A stretch of DNA of 64,000 nucleotides, from contig JBGCGJ010000002.1 of the NCBI GenBank assembly GCA_045110675.1, forward strand, positions 14,159-78,158, written 5' to 3'. Below are positions 9,118-18,299 of the stretch, in pieces. This DNA is from JBALVT01 sp045110675. Its GTDB lineage: Bacteria; Pseudomonadota; Gammaproteobacteria; Pseudomonadales; Halieaceae. The notes under the pieces are model-generated. The model worked only from the letters and a program-made list of their open reading frames with translations, was not told the DNA's origin and searched no databases. Every line of letters begins with the position of its first letter. Within the stretch, counting starts at the first letter, position 1. The position numbers were made by a program, and so were the translations under genes.

Positions 9118-10419
9118 TCAGGTGGTTGGGATATTGAGTTTTTGGCCCACTTTGATTCGGGTTGTGTTCAGGCCGTTGTGGGCCTGGAGATCTGACACGG
9201 AAACGCTGAATCGCTGGGCAATGCCGGACAGTGTATCACCCCGCGCTATCGTGTACTTCTCCCCACCTTGCAATTTGTTCCAGGCGATTAGCGTTCCCGA
9301 GGGAGGGTGCTCAATGAACCAGGTTTTAATGCCCGCATGAATCGCCCTGGCCATTTGTTTGCGATAACTGGCTGTCGCCAGCTTTCGAGATTCTCCGGGA
9401 TTGGATATGAAACCTGTCTCTACCAATATGGATGGAATATCCGGTGATTTCAAAACCGCAAAGCCGGCTTGCTCGACCCGACTCTTGTGCAACACCGCCA
9501 CTCTGTCCATCTTTTTCAAAACGCCCGCCCCGAGCTTAAGACTGGTGTCCAGGGTAGAAGTCATTGAAAGGTCGGCCAATACGCCGGCTAAAACATCATC
9601 CTTATCGTCTAAGCTAACGCCGCCAACCAGATCTGCGGCGTTTTCACGTTTAGCTAAATAACTGGCGGCGGTACTGGACGCGCTCTTCGTGGAGAGCGCA
9701 TATACCGAAGCGCCGTGAGCCGCCTTGAGTCGAAAAGCATCGGCATGTATCGATACAAATAAATCCGCTTGTTTCTTGCGCGCAAGATCCCGCCGGCCTT
9801 TGAGGCTTATATAGTAATCCCCGGTGCGAATCAGCTGTGGGTCAAACCCTTTGTCCGCGGCGAGTAGCGCATGGAGCTCTTTACTAATCGCCAGCACAAC
9901 ATCTTTTTCCCGAAGGCGATTGGGACCGAGCGCTCCCGGATCTTCACCCCCGTGACCGGCATCAATCGCAATCACAATATCCCGCTTACTGGTCTGCTGG
10001 ACGCTTTTCTTGACCTGACTGGTGCCGCGTTTTAGATCGTATAAGTCGAGTACCAGTCGATCGCCGGCCTGATCATTCGCCTTAAGCGCAAAGCTGCGGG
10101 GTTTAACTACCGCACTCATATCCAAAACCACGCGCAGATTATCGCCTTGGCGAACGCCCGAACGGACACGCGACACCGGAGTGTTATCCAGCGTGAGCTT
10201 ATTAAGACTGGTTTTTAAGGCCGTTCCCTCTATATCGAGAACAATTCTTCTGGGGTTTTCGAGGGCTATCAGTTTATGTTCCGCGGGGCCGCTAAGGTCA
10301 AAAACAATTCGAGTGTGGTCCGGTGCGCGCCATAAACGCACATCCTTGACTTCAGCACCCAGGACACTGGTCGTTACCAGCAAACCCAGAATCGCTCCGA
10401 CCCCCAGAGCTATACGCAT
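9118..10419 (-). CDS. amiB: N-acetylmuramoyl-L-alanine amidase, AmiB type with AMIN and LysM domains
   Basis: This 433-residue periplasmic enzyme cleaves the amide bond between MurNAc and the stem peptide at division. It has a signal peptide (IALGVGAILGLLVTTSVLGA), an AMIN domain (about 25-125) for septal targeting, and an Amidase_3 catalytic domain (about 150-370) with IDAGHGGEDPGA, the glutamate in LREKD, SIHADAF and the catalytic LVETGFISN. A C-terminal LysM domain (YTIARGDTLSGIAQRF) binds peptidoglycan. It lies between tsaE and mutL, as in many gammaproteobacteria. Confidence 0.95.
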   Translation of the reverse strand: MRIALGVGAILGLLVTTSVLGAEVKDVRLWRAPDHTRIVFDLSGPAEHKLIALENPRRIVLDIEGTALKTSLNKLTLDNTPVSRVRSGVRQGDNLRVVLDMSAVVKPRSFALKANDQAGDRLVLDLYDLKRGTSQVKKSVQQTSKRDIVIAIDAGHGGEDPGALGPNRLREKDVVLAISKELHALLAADKGFDPQLIRTGDYYISLKGRRDLARKKQADLFVSIHADAFRLKAAHGASVYALSTKSASSTAASYLAKRENAADLVGGVSLDDKDDVLAGVLADLSMTSTLDTSLKLGAGVLKKMDRVAVLHKSRVEQAGFAVLKSPDIPSILVETGFISNPGESRKLATASYRKQMARAIHAGIKTWFIEHPPSGTLIAWNKLQGGEKYTIARGDTLSGIAQRFSVSVSDLQAHNGLNTTRIKVGQKLNIPTT

Positions 10420-10454
10420 CTCACACCCACTTTCTTATTAGATTGTATGGCGAC

Positions 10455-10946
10455 TCAGTCGCAGTTAGCGGCAAGCTGGTCCACAACCCCTTTTCCTATA
10501 TCGCTCCTGGCGACATAGCTCAATAATCTGCCCAATCCTTCCGACTCTATGTTAATCACTAAATCGGCTGGGGGCAAAATTCCCACACCCTTTTCTGACC
10601 ATTCAATTAGGCAAATATTCACACCATCGAAATAGTCGCGAATACCCATAAACTCTAATTCTTCCGGGTCGTTCAGCCGGTACAGGTCAAAGTGGTATAC
10701 GCTCGACTCTCCCAGCTGATAGGGCTCCACCAAGGTGTAGGTCGGACTCTTTACAGCGCCGCTATGTCCCAAGGCACGAATGAAGCCGCGACTAAAGGTT
10801 GTTTTACCCATGCCGAGTTCACCGTTTAGGTAGACAACCATGCCCGCTATTCGCACCGCCGCGAGTTGCTCGCCGAGAGAAATCATAGCGTCTTCATCGG
10901 CGGCGGACAGGGTCAACACTGATGGTTCGTTGTGAATATCTGTCAT
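10455..10946 (-). CDS. tsaE: tRNA threonylcarbamoyladenosine biosynthesis ATPase TsaE
   Basis: This 163-residue P-loop ATPase works with TsaB and TsaD to place threonylcarbamoyl on A37 of ANN-decoding tRNAs. The Walker A GELGMGKTTF (about 45-54), SPTYTLVEPY and the HFDLYRLNDPEELEFMG signature are all present. The start overlaps the nnr stop by four bases (ATGA), so translation is likely coupled. Family length is about 150-165, so the gene is full length. Confidence 0.96.
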   Translation of the reverse strand: MTDIHNEPSVLTLSAADEDAMISLGEQLAAVRIAGMVVYLNGELGMGKTTFSRGFIRALGHSGAVKSPTYTLVEPYQLGESSVYHFDLYRLNDPEELEFMGIRDYFDGVNICLIEWSEKGVGILPPADLVINIESEGLGRLLSYVARSDIGKGVVDQLAANCD

Positions 10947-12430
10947 CCGAGTAGTGCTCTCATAGGTGCCATTAAGTCACTGGCTAAAAGGCCATTCTCG
11001 CCGTCTTTAGCAGCTTCGTCTGCCGCAGCTCCGTGCAGGCAAACTCCTAGACAGGCCGCGGCAAGAGGCTCCATTTTCTGCGCCATTAAACTGCCAATCA
11101 CACCGCTTAACACATCGCCCATTCCACCACTGGCCATTCCTGAATTACCGTAATCACTCAATAGCACCTGATCAGCCGACGCTATTAATGATCCATTGCC
11201 CTTGAGCACGACTACGCCGCCATAGCGTTTTTGTAAGGCAACCACTGCCGCGAATCTGTCGCGCTGAATCTCGCTAGTTGTGGTTTCAAGCAGACGCGCG
11301 GCCTCGCCGGGATGAGGTGTCAAAATCCAATTTTCGCGCCTGCGCTGGTCCACAGTATTGCCGTTACCAAGCAGATTTAAGCCATCTGCATCGAGCACCA
11401 TCGGCTTGTCAGCTGCAGCAGCGACTTGCAGTAGCTGCTCCGACCAAGGTGACTGACCAAGGCCGGGCCCCACAATTAATACATCAGCTGAATTCAATAG
11501 GACTGACAGCTCCTGTCCAGAAGCCACACTGCTCGCCATAACCTCCGGTCTGCGAGCTAAAATAGCAGACACATGGTCACCTCGGGTTCCGACGCGCACC
11601 AAACCGGTACCACAGCGCAGGGCAGCCTCAGCTGCCATGACAACCGCACCCCCCATTCCATGATCACCCCCGACAACCAAGGCGGAACCACAAGTGCCTT
11701 TGTGAGCGGTCGCCGAGCGTTTTGGTAAATGCAGTAACATATTCTCCACAGTAAGGCGCTGACACCGGGTGGACTGGTGATTGAATATTTCGGAGGGTAT
11801 CTGCAAATCTGTAAACTGAATAACCCCCGTGTGGTTTGGAGCATCCAGGGTAAACAAACCACGCTTTAAGCCAATAAAACAAATGGTTGCATCCGCGCAT
11901 ACTGCACTACCCAACACACGCCCCGTGTCGCTGCAAAGACCCGAGGGTATGTCTATCGAGAGCACGGGAAGAGAAACACTGGCAATTTCCTGTATTGCCA
12001 GAGAAAACTGTTCGCGAACATCACCACCGAGGCCTGTGCCCAGCATTGCGTCGACAACAATCCCCTCAGTGCGAACACATCCAGCCGAATACTGTTGTTC
12101 GACGACGCCATTAAGTAGGGCCTGTTCGCGCGCCAGTTTGGCATCGCCTGCGATTTTACCGGTATCACCAAGCTGCCATACCTGCACAGCGAATCCACGC
12201 TTCTGAGCGAGATCGGCAATCAAATAGCCGTCGCCCCCGTTGTTGCCCACGCCACAAAAAACCTGAATAAGCTCGGGATTTGGCCAAAGCTCTATCAACA
12301 GATTAAAACTGGCTGCGGCCGCTCGAGCCATTAACGTAATGCCCGGGATGCCCCCAGCGATCGCAGCGGCGTCGAGTGCTCGGGTCTGAGCTGCCGTGTA
12401 CAGGGCTTCTGAGCCCAAATTAAATTTCAT
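10943..12430 (-). CDS. nnr: Bifunctional NAD(P)HX repair enzyme (epimerase plus dehydratase)
   Basis: This 495-residue fusion repairs hydrated NADH and NADPH. The N-terminal half (about 1-215) is the YjeF_N epimerase domain with VGNNGGDGYLIADLA and VDAMLGTGLGGDV. The C-terminal half (about 225-495) is the ribokinase-like ADP/ATP-dependent dehydratase with HKGTCGSALVVGG, GPGLGQS, LTPHPGEAARLL and the NSGMASGGMGDVLSGV loop carrying the catalytic Asp. It is the first minus-strand gene of the miaA-mutL cluster, divergent from queG across 180 bases, which is where the cluster promoter should lie. Confidence 0.95.
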   Translation of the reverse strand: MKFNLGSEALYTAAQTRALDAAAIAGGIPGITLMARAAAASFNLLIELWPNPELIQVFCGVGNNGGDGYLIADLAQKRGFAVQVWQLGDTGKIAGDAKLAREQALLNGVVEQQYSAGCVRTEGIVVDAMLGTGLGGDVREQFSLAIQEIASVSLPVLSIDIPSGLCSDTGRVLGSAVCADATICFIGLKRGLFTLDAPNHTGVIQFTDLQIPSEIFNHQSTRCQRLTVENMLLHLPKRSATAHKGTCGSALVVGGDHGMGGAVVMAAEAALRCGTGLVRVGTRGDHVSAILARRPEVMASSVASGQELSVLLNSADVLIVGPGLGQSPWSEQLLQVAAAADKPMVLDADGLNLLGNGNTVDQRRRENWILTPHPGEAARLLETTTSEIQRDRFAAVVALQKRYGGVVVLKGNGSLIASADQVLLSDYGNSGMASGGMGDVLSGVIGSLMAQKMEPLAAACLGVCLHGAAADEAAKDGENGLLASDLMAPMRALLG

Positions 12431-12610
12431 TCTTTCACCCGCGAATAGATAGACAACGATCAGCGTGATTGCTCAGTGGAAGATTTTAACCTGCGGACAC
12501 ACATCGCACACGCTACTTTGAGCAAAAGTAGATTGGAATCATAAAACCCCATAGCTGCGATTAATCTGTCAAAATTAGTCGCAATTGAAGTTCGAGCCCA
12601 ACAGTCATCT

Positions 12611-13684
12611 ATGCAAAACCCCGCACACATCGATGAGCAACAAGCACTGGTGGAGAAAATTCGCCAGTGGGCTACCGAACTCGGGTTTCAACAACTTGGA
12701 ATTGCCGACGTAGATTTGGGCGAGAACGAAGCGTATTTGAAAAAGTGGTTGGCCTCGGGATATCACGGCAGCATGGATTACATGGCCAGCCACGGTAGCA
12801 AGCGATCACGGCCGGCTGAATTGATACCCGGCACTTGCAGAGTGTTATCGCTTCGAATGGACTACATAACCGAAGACACTCAGGCCCTAGAAATCTTGGA
12901 GTCCCCAGAAAAAGCCTATATTTCCAGATATACCCTGGGCCGCGACTATCACAAGCTCATTCGAAAACGCTTGGCGACCTTAGCAAAACGTATCGAATCT
13001 GAAACGGGAGGCGGGCACTACCGAGCCTTTGTGGACAGCGCTCCCGTACTGGAAAGAGCGATTGCAGAACAAGCTGGCTTGGGCTGGATAGCTAAAAACA
13101 CCATGCTGATCAATGAAAAAGCCGGCTCCTGGTTTTTTCTCGGCGAGATTTACACCGACTTACCACTGCCCGTCGACGCGCCACAAACAAGTAAACACTG
13201 CGGCAGCTGCACAGCGTGTCTGGATATCTGTCCGACCAAGGCTTTCGTCGGCCCTTTTGAGCTCGATGCCCGAAAATGCATTTCCTACCTAACGATTGAG
13301 CACAAAGGCAGTATTGACGAAAGCTTGAGACCACTCATGGGTAATCGTATTTTCGGTTGTGACGACTGCCAGCTCGTCTGCCCCTGGAATAAATTTGCGC
13401 AATACAGCGATGAGTCAGATTTCCAGCCCCGCCACCAACTGGCAGATGCAGACCTGGTAGAGCTATTCGAGTGGGACGAGAAGACTTACCTCAGCAAGAC
13501 CGAAGGTTCGGCCATGCGTCGAATCGGGTATCAGCGATGGCTGCGGAATCTCGCCATAGCACTCGGAAACGCGCCGAGCACCTCAAGCATTCTGGAAGCA
13601 TTAAATAATCGCAAAGACGATCCTTCAGAATTGGTGAGAGAGCACGTTAACTGGGCATTGGATCAACACTCTGCCGCCAAGTAA
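12611..13684 (+). CDS. queG: Epoxyqueuosine reductase QueG
   Basis: This 357-residue cobalamin- and iron-sulfur-dependent enzyme reduces epoxyqueuosine to queuosine in tRNA anticodons, the last step of the pathway. Its DUF1730 catalytic domain includes YISRYTLGRDYHKLIRKRL and GWIAKNTMLI. Two 4Fe-4S motifs follow: CGSCTACLDICPTKA and CDDCQLVCPW with upstream Cys residues. The C-terminal 90 residues are HEAT-like. It is divergent from nnr; the pair is adjacent in many proteobacteria. Confidence 0.96.
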   Translation: MQNPAHIDEQQALVEKIRQWATELGFQQLGIADVDLGENEAYLKKWLASGYHGSMDYMASHGSKRSRPAELIPGTCRVLSLRMDYITEDTQALEILESPEKAYISRYTLGRDYHKLIRKRLATLAKRIESETGGGHYRAFVDSAPVLERAIAEQAGLGWIAKNTMLINEKAGSWFFLGEIYTDLPLPVDAPQTSKHCGSCTACLDICPTKAFVGPFELDARKCISYLTIEHKGSIDESLRPLMGNRIFGCDDCQLVCPWNKFAQYSDESDFQPRHQLADADLVELFEWDEKTYLSKTEGSAMRRIGYQRWLRNLAIALGNAPSTSSILEALNNRKDDPSELVREHVNWALDQHSAAK

Positions 13685-13730
13685 GAACTTCCAGTGCTTT
13701 GAGCGAGAATCTTCAACTCAGAACGAGTGC

Positions 13731-14273
13731 TTACAAACGCAGAAAATGCTCCCTGTAGTAACGCATTTCTTCAATAGATTCCCGAATATCATCCAGGGCT
13801 AAGTGGGTCGCCGTTTTTTTGATGCCGTCTGTTAGCTCAGGTCGCCACAAATTCATCAAAATTTTCAAGGTGCTCACATCGAGATTTCGATAGTGAAAAA
13901 ATGTCTCTAGCTTAGGCATGTGACGGGCCATAAATCTACGATCCTGACAAATCGTATTCCCGCACATCGGAGACGCGCCAGCAGGAACCCACTGCTCCAG
14001 AAACTCGATGGTTTCTTCAGTGGCCCTATTTTCATCGTAGGTACTCTCTCGAACCCGATCTACTAAGCCCGACCGAGTATGGTGCGTCGTATTCCATTCA
14101 TCCATACCCGCCAATCGCTCGTCTGATTGATGCAGTGCGATCACTGGCCCCTCAGCTAAAGTGTTAAGCTGCGAATCAGTGACGATGCTGGCAATCTCGA
14201 TCACCACATCACCGTCCGGGTCCAAACCCGTCATTTCCATATCGACCCAAACCAGATTGCTGGAATTTTGCAT
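13731..14273 (-). CDS. orn: Oligoribonuclease Orn
   Basis: Starting at the ATG at 14271-14273 gives the family-typical 180 residues. This DEDDh 3'-5' exonuclease degrades RNA dinucleotides and pGpG, the linear product of cyclic-di-GMP breakdown. It shows VWVDMEMTGLDPD (Exo I), NTICQDRRFMARHMP (Exo II) and HLALDDIRESIEEMRYYR (Exo III). The first 15 codons of the longer open frame do not match the family and are left out. It is divergent from rsgA, as in E. coli. It is functionally linked to the cyclic-di-GMP hydrolases at 58.4-60.9 kb. Confidence 0.97.
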   Translation of the reverse strand: MQNSSNLVWVDMEMTGLDPDGDVVIEIASIVTDSQLNTLAEGPVIALHQSDERLAGMDEWNTTHHTRSGLVDRVRESTYDENRATEETIEFLEQWVPAGASPMCGNTICQDRRFMARHMPKLETFFHYRNLDVSTLKILMNLWRPELTDGIKKTATHLALDDIRESIEEMRYYREHFLRL

Positions 14274-14424
14274 GGGTGTGTCGTCCTTTTCGAATAGCAA
14301 TGAGCGGCAGTGTAACAAAATGGCTCGACAGAGCTAGGAGTGGGGCTAATAATGGCCGATCTATACAATGTGTTTGACCGTCTTAACGACCGAATCCTGC
14401 AACTAAACTAATTGGAAAGACACT

Positions 14425-14442
14425 ATGTCATCTGTTAGATGA
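14425..14442 (+). promoter_or_regulatory. Possible 5-codon leader ORF overlapping the rsgA start
   Basis: ATG TCA TCT GTT AGA TGA encodes MSSVR and its stop overlaps the rsgA ATG by four bases (ATGA at 14439-14442). A GGAAAG sequence lies about eight bases before this ATG, whereas rsgA itself has only a weak ribosome site. This arrangement could couple rsgA translation to the leader. It may be chance; conservation is the test. Confidence 0.3.
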
Positions 14443-15467
14443 GTAAACGCAAGCTGACGCGCAAGCAGGCCTGGCGAGTCGAAAAAATCCAGGAAGAGCG
14501 TGCGAAGCGAGCCGCTAAGCGCGACGCCAGCGCTGAGGAAGCTTTGTCAGCTGGGCAGTTGGGTGTTGAACGAGAAGGACTGGTTATCGCTCATTTCGGC
14601 ACGCAAGTCGCCGTAGAATCATCGCCCGGAGAAAGTCAAAGATGCCATATCAGGGCCAATGTACAAGGGCTGGTCACCGGGGATCGAGTGATATGGTGCG
14701 AAGGCGAGCCAACCGGAGTTGTCGTTGCTCAGCTGGATCGGCACTCGGTGCTCTCGCGGCCCGACTCACAGGGCAATTTGAAACCTGTGGCAGCGAATAT
14801 TGATCAAATTGTAATAGTCCTCGCATCGCTCCCGGAGCCCCATGCAAATTTGATTGATCGCTATCTGGTCGCAGCCGAATCAGTCGGAATAGAGCCTGTT
14901 ATTCTGCTAAACAAAACCGATTTGCTCGACGGAGATCCCGAGCGGCGAGAGGCAATCGACTCGCTACTGAGCATATACCCAATCCTCAACTACAAAGTTC
15001 TGCGGGCATCATGCAACACTTCCAAGGGCATGAGTGAACTATTCTCGACTCTCAAAGATCGCACCAGCGTTTTTGTCGGGCAATCAGGTGTCGGCAAATC
15101 ATCGCTGGTGAACGTTTTGCTGCCCGATTCAGATCTAAGGGTGGGAGCACTCTCGGAAAGTACGCAAAAGGGTACTCATACCACCACGACCGCTCAGCTG
15201 TTTCACATGCCCACCGGGGGGGTGTTAATCGATTCCCCAGGAATTCGGGAGTTCGGTTTGTGGCACATGACCCGACAACAAGTCGAAGCCGGGTTTAGAG
15301 AGTTCTGGCCATTTCTGGGAACTTGCAAGTTTCGCGATTGCATTCACGAGCGAGAGCCAGGTTGCGCGCTGCTGGAAGCTGCTGAAGCAGGCGAAATCAG
15401 CGACAAGCGTTTGGGCAGTTATCGGCATATGGTGGCGACATTGGATGATGTGGATGGGCAATTCTGA
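14439..15467 (+). CDS. rsgA: Small-subunit ribosome biogenesis GTPase RsgA
   Basis: This 342-residue circularly permuted GTPase checks late 30S maturation and releases RbfA. Order: basic N-terminus, OB-fold (about 45-110), then permuted G domain with G4 NKTD (158-161), G1 GQSGVGKS (214-221) and G3 DSPG (265-268). A zinc-finger-like C-terminal domain has C296, C301, H303 and C309. It is divergent from orn and convergent with psd. In E. coli psd is in the same direction as rsgA, so psd is flipped here. Confidence 0.96.
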   Translation: MSKRKLTRKQAWRVEKIQEERAKRAAKRDASAEEALSAGQLGVEREGLVIAHFGTQVAVESSPGESQRCHIRANVQGLVTGDRVIWCEGEPTGVVVAQLDRHSVLSRPDSQGNLKPVAANIDQIVIVLASLPEPHANLIDRYLVAAESVGIEPVILLNKTDLLDGDPERREAIDSLLSIYPILNYKVLRASCNTSKGMSELFSTLKDRTSVFVGQSGVGKSSLVNVLLPDSDLRVGALSESTQKGTHTTTTAQLFHMPTGGVLIDSPGIREFGLWHMTRQQVEAGFREFWPFLGTCKFRDCIHEREPGCALLEAAEAGEISDKRLGSYRHMVATLDDVDGQF

Positions 15468-15495
15468 GATTGCTCTAATACCGATTCAAAAGCCC

Positions 15496-16350
15496 TCAAC
15501 CAGAAACAAAAGCCCCCAAACCCTCACCCAAGCGAGTGTGAGAACCAGCTGAATAAGCCTCATCCCAGGCCATAACCCCTTTGGGAAACAACAAAATCGC
15601 CGTAGAACCGAGCTTAAAACGTCCCATTTCCTCGCCCTTAGCCAAACACACCGGCTCGGGTACCGTCAGGAAATCCGTGGTGACCGGAAGCGCTGGCGGC
15701 GGTGCAACCTGACCAGACCAAACCGTTTCAATACCGGCGACGACCATCGCACCCACAAGAATCAAGGCCATGGGGCCGACTTCCGTATCGAAATAACACA
15801 CCAGCCGTTCATTGCGCGCGAATAGCCGCTCGACATTTTCAGCGGTAACGCCATTCACTGAAAACAGCTTACCCGGCACATAACAACTGGCGGATAAAGT
15901 CCCGGCAATTGGCATATGTACACGATGGTAGTCTTTGGGAGACAAGTAGATGGTGGCGAACTGACCATCGCGAAATAACTCGGCACGCTGTTTATCACCC
16001 CCCAACAAATCCTCGGTGGTGAAAGAATGCCCTTTCGCCTGGAAAATACGGCTATCGCTAATCGATCCCAACTGGCTGATAGCACCATCCGCAGGGCAGA
16101 CAATGTCCGCTTCGGAGATAGGACGAGCACCTTCTTTTAGCGGGCGAGTAAAAAACTGGTTAAAGTTTTCATAGGCGGCAGGATCCGGTTCTGCTGCTTC
16201 GTCCATATTGACCTTGAACTGATCGATAAATCGCTCGATGATGAAGGTCTTGAGACCGATGGGATAACGCAGCTCAGCCAACCATCCCATCGCGCGTGAC
16301 AGCAGGTGTTGGGGAACAATGTGCTGGAAAAATATAAATAGAGAATTCAT
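15496..16350 (-). CDS. psd: Phosphatidylserine decarboxylase proenzyme
   Basis: Starting at the ATG at 16348-16350 gives 284 residues. The enzyme makes phosphatidylethanolamine at the inner membrane. It self-cleaves at the Gly-Ser bond of the LGST motif (in MGRFKLGSTAILLFPKG) to form the pyruvoyl cofactor; that motif is intact about 35 residues from the end. Other family landmarks are FFTRPLKEGARPI, CPADG and YLSPKDYHRVHMPIAG. The gene is convergent with rsgA, with only 28 bases between their stops. Confidence 0.96.
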   Translation of the reverse strand: MNSLFIFFQHIVPQHLLSRAMGWLAELRYPIGLKTFIIERFIDQFKVNMDEAAEPDPAAYENFNQFFTRPLKEGARPISEADIVCPADGAISQLGSISDSRIFQAKGHSFTTEDLLGGDKQRAELFRDGQFATIYLSPKDYHRVHMPIAGTLSASCYVPGKLFSVNGVTAENVERLFARNERLVCYFDTEVGPMALILVGAMVVAGIETVWSGQVAPPPALPVTTDFLTVPEPVCLAKGEEMGRFKLGSTAILLFPKGVMAWDEAYSAGSHTRLGEGLGAFVSG

Positions 16351-16418
16351 CCAGCAATTGTATCCCGTTATCAACACTCAATCATAGAAGCTCACACGAT
16401 TCCGGGCAGAGCCTGTAG

Positions 16419-17858
16419 CTAGAGATTTTCCTCCGCAAATGCCGCCAGCCGACTCCGCACAATCCCATTCACATGCATAATTCCGGCATGGGGATAAGCC
16501 TTACTTTTCTCAACCAGATACGTAAGCCCAGATGTCAGCGGAGAAATGTATTTATTGTCGATCTGCGCCAGGTTACCCAACACGACAATTTTCGAATCTG
16601 CTCCCACCCGGCTAATAATCGATTTAAGCTGGAACTGCGTCAGTCCCTGACTCTCGTCAATAATGATGTAAGCGTTGTTAAAGGACCGGCCCCGCATAAA
16701 ATTAAGCGACTTAAACTGAATGTTCGCCCGTTCTTTCACGTATTCGATGCTGCCCTGAGATGACTCATCGGTGCCGTGAAGAATTTCTAAGTTGTCGTCA
16801 AAAGCCGCCAGCCAGGGCGCCATTTTTTCCTCTTCAGTCCCCGGCAAAAAACCAATATCCTCGGCGATTGGTGGTGTGGAGCGCGCGACAATAAGCTTGC
16901 TGTACTTACCCTCCTCTAAAATGGCATGCAACCCATAGGCCAGCGCAAGCAGAGTTTTTCCGGAACCAGCGGGTCCTGTCATCACCGTCATGTCGACATT
17001 GTCATCAGACAATAGCTGCATCGCCATTGCCTGCTCCAGATTGCGTGGCGACACTCCCCAAAAAGATTGATTCATTAAATTGTCGCGGCTGTCACAGCGC
17101 ATGTAGACAAATTCCTTGTCCACCCGTTTAACGAAGGCCATGAAGTTTTGATCGTCGTACACAAACATATTCGGATAGGCATTGGGTAGTGATTTGCGCG
17201 GTATGCGGTGAAGCGTGCAATCCCCCTCACGCAATGTGTCGACTTCTGAAATAGTGGACCAGAAATCTCCCTCGTGAGTTTCGTAACCTTTAGCGAGCAG
17301 ATTTATGTCATCCAGCACTCGATCGCGCCGATAATCTTCCACATTTACCAGCCCTGATCCCTTGGCCTTGATGCGCATATTGATGTCTTTAGTCACCAGA
17401 CAAATAAATTCCTCAGGATTTTCAGCTTGTAATCTAAGGGCTACGTTGATGATGCGGTTGTCGTTTGCCTGGTCCTGAGTAACATCCAGAAAGGGAACTT
17501 CGGAATTATCGCCCAGCAATTGGTCCGGGTAGATGGCCAATGTGCCCAGTGCCTGGCCCTCTAATCCAGATCCCGTGATTTCTACGCCTTCCTGTATTTC
17601 CTGGGGTGACGCGGCATCGACGATTTTGTCGATGATGTTAATGGCGATTCGGGCCTCCCGGCTCACCGTTTTTTCCGGTTTGTCCTTAATGTGATCTAGC
17701 TCTTCCAGAACAGTCATGGGTATGACGACGCCGTGCTCATTGAAGGCGGCAACGGCGGTGGGGTCGTGCAACAGCACGTTGGTATCGAGTACGAAGGTTT
17801 TCTTTACAACAGGTTTAAGAGTGGTTTTTTCTACGCGCAGGCTGGAGCTGGCATCCAT
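16419..17858 (-). CDS. PIN domain plus PhoH-like ATPase
   Basis: The ATG at 17856-17858, with GAGGAA upstream, gives 479 residues. The N-terminal PIN domain (KTFVLDTNVLLHDPTAV, about 20-150) is a predicted ribonuclease fold with conserved acidic residues. The C-terminal PhoH domain has Walker A MTGPAGSGKTLLALAYG and Walker B AYIIIDESQGLT. This two-domain type (YlaK in Bacillus, PhoH2 in mycobacteria) is linked to RNA unwinding and cleavage. It is not the ybeZ-type PhoH. Its start faces the RNase II gene across a 441-base gap. Confidence 0.9.
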   Translation of the reverse strand: MDASSSLRVEKTTLKPVVKKTFVLDTNVLLHDPTAVAAFNEHGVVIPMTVLEELDHIKDKPEKTVSREARIAINIIDKIVDAASPQEIQEGVEITGSGLEGQALGTLAIYPDQLLGDNSEVPFLDVTQDQANDNRIINVALRLQAENPEEFICLVTKDINMRIKAKGSGLVNVEDYRRDRVLDDINLLAKGYETHEGDFWSTISEVDTLREGDCTLHRIPRKSLPNAYPNMFVYDDQNFMAFVKRVDKEFVYMRCDSRDNLMNQSFWGVSPRNLEQAMAMQLLSDDNVDMTVMTGPAGSGKTLLALAYGLHAILEEGKYSKLIVARSTPPIAEDIGFLPGTEEEKMAPWLAAFDDNLEILHGTDESSQGSIEYVKERANIQFKSLNFMRGRSFNNAYIIIDESQGLTQFQLKSIISRVGADSKIVVLGNLAQIDNKYISPLTSGLTYLVEKSKAYPHAGIMHVNGIVRSRLAAFAEENL

Positions 17859-18299
17859 ATAAGATTCCTCAGGGGATAGGTACAAAATAGTTGTTAAGCA
17901 GTAACGAAATACAGTTCGAGGGGGCCGAGCCAACAGATCGGGTTAAAGGTTGATGGGAAGATTCGGAAAGGCGTAAGCCAATTAAATTGGAGAGCAAAAC
18001 AGTGCTGAGCATGAGAAGCTCTGTAGCAGCGCTTAAGCGCTTAATGTTTGACCCGGCTATCGCTGAGCACAGCTTCGCCGGCGTCAGGAAATAGTTCAAA
18101 GGCGTTTCCCGGCAGGTCAACTGACGTATCAAATACGGCATATTTCAGCTCGATTATTAGTCCGCTCGTCCCTTCGTGTCAATCAAATCAGCGAAATAGT
18201 CATTTGCAGCGTCCATAGCAGCCAACACCAACTGACAGGGTCGCGGATTTCAGATAGCATAGTGCGCTTGTGTGTAGAATATAAGTTGCCATCCCACCC
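17859..18299. other. Intergenic region between divergent phoH-like and rnb genes
   Basis: This 441-base stretch must contain both promoters. The clearest structure is the 14-bp palindrome at 18028-18041, annotated separately. A 90-codon minus-strand open frame inside it shows no family features and lacks a convincing ribosome site. An AT-rich TAGAATATAA sequence about 30 bases before the rnb start may be part of its promoter. I see no RNA gene or repeat unit. Confidence 0.6.
18028..18041. promoter_or_regulatory. Perfect 14-bp palindrome, possible operator
   Basis: AGCGCTTAAGCGCT is fully self-complementary and lies 170 bases upstream of the phoH-like start and 259 bases upstream of rnb. Its length and symmetry fit a site for a dimeric repressor. 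No match to a named regulator is claimed. Confidence 0.35.

Noticed and set aside
17869..18141. 90-codon minus-strand frame in the phoH-rnb gap
   Set aside because: It has no recognisable domain, no good ribosome site, and overlaps the likely promoter region of the phoH-like gene.
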